This document shows, in pieces, positions 14,386 to 15,968 of a stretch of 15,968 nucleotides of DNA. Origin of the DNA: an uncultured Devosia sp. (GTDB lineage Bacteria > Pseudomonadota > Alphaproteobacteria > Rhizobiales > Devosiaceae). Location: NCBI GenBank assembly GCA_946480655.1, contig CAMLKN010000026.1, positions 1 through 15,968 on the forward strand, read 5' to 3'. How positions within the stretch are numbered: the first letter of the stretch is position 1; each line of letters starts with the position of its first letter. Made by a program: the position numbers and the translations under genes. The notes beneath the pieces are model-generated. The model worked only from the letters and a program-made list of their open reading frames with translations. It was not told the origin of the DNA and searched no databases.

Positions 14386-14419
14386 CCTCCGGCAGCACCG
14401 CTCAAGCTTGGTTCATTCA

Positions 14420-14453
14420 AGCGCCGAACCGGGAAACCGGTCCGGCGCTTTTT
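14420..14453 (+). terminator. Intrinsic terminator after the outer-membrane protein gene
   Basis: AGCGCCG-A-ACCGG (14420-14432), loop GAAA (14433-14436) and CCGGT-C-CGGCGCT (14437-14449) form a 13-position stem with one A-C mismatch and a stable GNRA tetraloop. TTTTT at 14449-14453 completes it. It lies 34 bp after the stop codon and isolates the gene from the hydrolase downstream. Confidence 0.92.
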
Positions 14454-14541
14454 GATTGTCGGAAATCTTCAATCTTCCCGGGACGGCTCTTTCTAGAACC
14501 GATGCATGGCGCTTGTGCCACGACATGCAGAGGACTGACAG

Positions 14542-15672
14542 ATGAGCATCACCCCCTTCACCATCGCCATTTCGGACGCTTCGATCGCCGACCTCAAGCA
14601 GCGCCTGAGCCAGGCCCGCTTTCCCGAGGCCGTCAGCAATGACTTCACCCATGGGCAGAAGCCGGGCCTGATCCGCGAGCTTGTGGCCCAGTGGCGCGAC
14701 AGCTTCGATTGGCGCGCCTGGGAGCAGCGCCTCAACGCCTATCCGCAGTTCCTGACCGAGATTGACGGCCAGACCATTCACTTCCTCCACGTCCGCTCGC
14801 CCGAGCCGAATGCCGTTCCGCTGGTCCTCACCCATGGCTGGCCGTCGAGCTTTGTCGAATATCTCAAGGTCATCGGGCCGCTGACCGACCCGCGTGCCCA
14901 TGGGCTCGATCCGGCCAAGGCTTTTCACCTGGTGATCCCGAGCCTGCCGGGCTACGGCTTTTCGACGCCGCTTTCCGGTCCGGGCTGGGATGCGATCCGC
15001 ACCGCCAAGGCCTGGGATACGCTGATGACCCGCCTGGGCTACGATCGTTACGGTGCCGCAGGCGGCGATGCCGGGGCGCTGGTGACGCGGGAGCTGGCCA
15101 TTCTCAACCCCAAGGGACTGATCGGCGTGCATCTGCAGCAGGTCTTTGCCTTTCCCTCGGGGGCGCCCGGCGAAATGGATGCGTTGAGTCCGTTTGAACT
15201 GGGCGGCTTTGCCAATCTCGAAAAATTCCAGAAATACAATGGCTATGCCGAAATCCAGTCCAAGCGCCCGGGCACGCTGGCCTATGGCCTCGTCGACTCT
15301 CCGGTTGCGCAGCTGGCATGGAACGCCGAGCTGGCTTTCGGGTTCGAAGGGGAGGCCGTCGATAGCGCCGACCGCGAAGTCTTCCTGGTCAACACCTCGA
15401 TCTACTGGTTCACGGCTTCGGGCAGCGGCCAGGGCAATTTCTACTATGAAGGCGCCCAGACCGGCGGCGGCTACCGGGAAATCCCGACCAATGTGGCGAC
15501 GGGCGTCGCGTCCTTCCCCGATGATTTCCGCTCGGTGCGCAAGTTCGCCGAACGCTCGTTCAGCAATATCGTACGCTGGACGGAAATGGAGAAGGGTGGG
15601 CACTTTGGTGCGCTGGACGCGCCGGACGCCTATGCCGCGGAATTGTCGGCCTTCTTTTCCAGCGTGGCCTGA
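14542..15672 (+). CDS. Epoxide hydrolase-family alpha/beta hydrolase with EHN domain
   Basis: This 376-residue protein has the N-terminal epoxide hydrolase domain (PF06441, about 1-110: FTIAISDASIADLKQRLSQA, RFPEA, DWRAWEQRLNAYPQF) and an alpha/beta-hydrolase core. The oxyanion motif HGWP is at 98-101. The nucleophile Asp176 lies in AAGGDAGALV, and His354 in EKGGHFGAL is the catalytic His. The acid is probably Asp328 in ASFPDD, aligned by hand with Glu404 of microsomal epoxide hydrolase. Lid tyrosine candidates lie in YNGYAEIQSKRPGTLAYGL (232-250) and IYWF (287-290). It has no signal peptide, so it is cytoplasmic. It would open epoxides to diols through an ester intermediate; the natural substrate is unknown. 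AGAGGA (14529-14534) lies 7 nt before the ATG. The end overlaps a convergent AraC-type gene by 43 bp. Confidence 0.9.
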   Translation: MSITPFTIAISDASIADLKQRLSQARFPEAVSNDFTHGQKPGLIRELVAQWRDSFDWRAWEQRLNAYPQFLTEIDGQTIHFLHVRSPEPNAVPLVLTHGWPSSFVEYLKVIGPLTDPRAHGLDPAKAFHLVIPSLPGYGFSTPLSGPGWDAIRTAKAWDTLMTRLGYDRYGAAGGDAGALVTRELAILNPKGLIGVHLQQVFAFPSGAPGEMDALSPFELGGFANLEKFQKYNGYAEIQSKRPGTLAYGLVDSPVAQLAWNAELAFGFEGEAVDSADREVFLVNTSIYWFTASGSGQGNFYYEGAQTGGGYREIPTNVATGVASFPDDFRSVRKFAERSFSNIVRWTEMEKGGHFGALDAPDAYAAELSAFFSSVA

Positions 15673-15968
15673 ACTGGTCCATCATTCTCTGCGGGCGCCC
15701 GGGCAATCTGTCCGGGCGTCGCGCCCATGAAGGTGCGGAGGGACCGGATGAGATGCGACTGGTCGGCATAGCCCAGCGTGAAGGCGACCTCGGTGGCAGC
15801 CAAGCCTTGTCCGAGCATGGTCATGGCCTGGCGTGCCCGGGCGATCTGGCTGAAGGTCTTGAGCGTCAGTCCGGTCGTCCTGAGGAAATGCCGCTGCAGC
15901 GTTCGTTCCGTGACGGCCATGGGCTGGCCCGCCGTGACGGAAGCCACCAGCGGATTGGTCTCGACCGC
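15630..15968 (-). CDS. AraC-family transcriptional regulator, C-terminal part (cut by window end)
   Basis: The frame stays open to the last base of the window (AVETNPL upstream of a possible GTG at 15947), so this is the 3' part of a longer gene. It carries an AraC/XylS HTH_18 domain: AVTERTLQRHFLRTTGLTLKT as the first helix-turn-helix, and VAFTLGYADQSHLIRSLRTF with GATPGQI as the second. After the domain a short polar tail (APAENDGPVQATLEKKADN) ends at TAG 15630-15632. The N-terminal sensing domain lies outside. The gene is convergent with the epoxide hydrolase gene and overlaps its 3' end, so the two are not co-transcribed; whether it regulates that gene cannot be seen. Confidence 0.85.
   Translation of the reverse strand, partial: AVETNPLVASVTAGQPMAVTERTLQRHFLRTTGLTLKTFSQIARARQAMTMLGQGLAATEVAFTLGYADQSHLIRSLRTFMGATPGQIARAPAENDGPVQATLEKKADNSAA

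Overview
The window looks like a chromosomal segment of a GC-rich alphaproteobacterium of the order Hyphomicrobiales (Rhizobiales). The main evidence is a giant membrane-anchored coiled-coil protein resembling the growth pole ring proteins of that order, a neighbouring Hpt-domain gene, a perfect CtrA-type box (TTAA-N7-TTAA), an Omp25/Omp31-type outer-membrane protein, and palindromic intergenic elements typical of these genomes. A Devosia-like bacterium would fit, but I cannot fix the genus from sequence alone.

Region 1 (1-198) is the 3' end of a membrane transporter gene, probably MFS. Region 2 (208-7603) is a compact catabolic unit. Five minus-strand genes, read from 6682 down to 208, encode an N-formylglutamate amidohydrolase-family enzyme, an ethanolamine-permease-like APC transporter, a glutamine-synthetase-like gamma-glutamyl-amine ligase, an aldehyde dehydrogenase and an iron-type alcohol dehydrogenase. 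A divergent RpiR-family regulator lies at the head. I infer a pathway for ethanolamine or a similar amino alcohol: uptake, gamma-glutamylation, oxidation of the alcohol to aldehyde and then acid, and hydrolysis of the resulting gamma-glutamyl amino acid. For ethanolamine the products would be glutamate and glycine. The ammonium-site glutamate of true glutamine synthetase is replaced by Phe, the permease resembles ethanolamine permeases, and an alcohol dehydrogenase stands where the putrescine (Puu) pathway has an amine oxidase. The divergent promoter region carries two TTCTGT-based inverted repeats, and a palindrome pair lies between the synthetase and aldehyde dehydrogenase genes.

Region 3 (7640-13671) is dominated by a 5.2-kb minus-strand gene for a 1741-residue protein: two N-terminal membrane segments, more than a thousand residues built largely of 11-residue (hendecad) repeats, a Pro/Ala-rich linker and a conserved-looking C-terminal domain. 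It matches the architecture of GPR/RgsE polar-growth ring proteins. It ends at a clear intrinsic terminator. Across a 353-bp intergenic region lies a divergent gene for a single-domain Hpt phosphotransfer protein.

Region 4 (13668-15968) holds an outer-membrane beta-barrel gene preceded by the CtrA-type box and followed by a strong terminator, an epoxide-hydrolase-family alpha/beta hydrolase, and the 3' part of a convergent AraC-family regulator whose end overlaps the hydrolase gene. I see no tRNA, rRNA, CRISPR array, insertion sequence or integration site.
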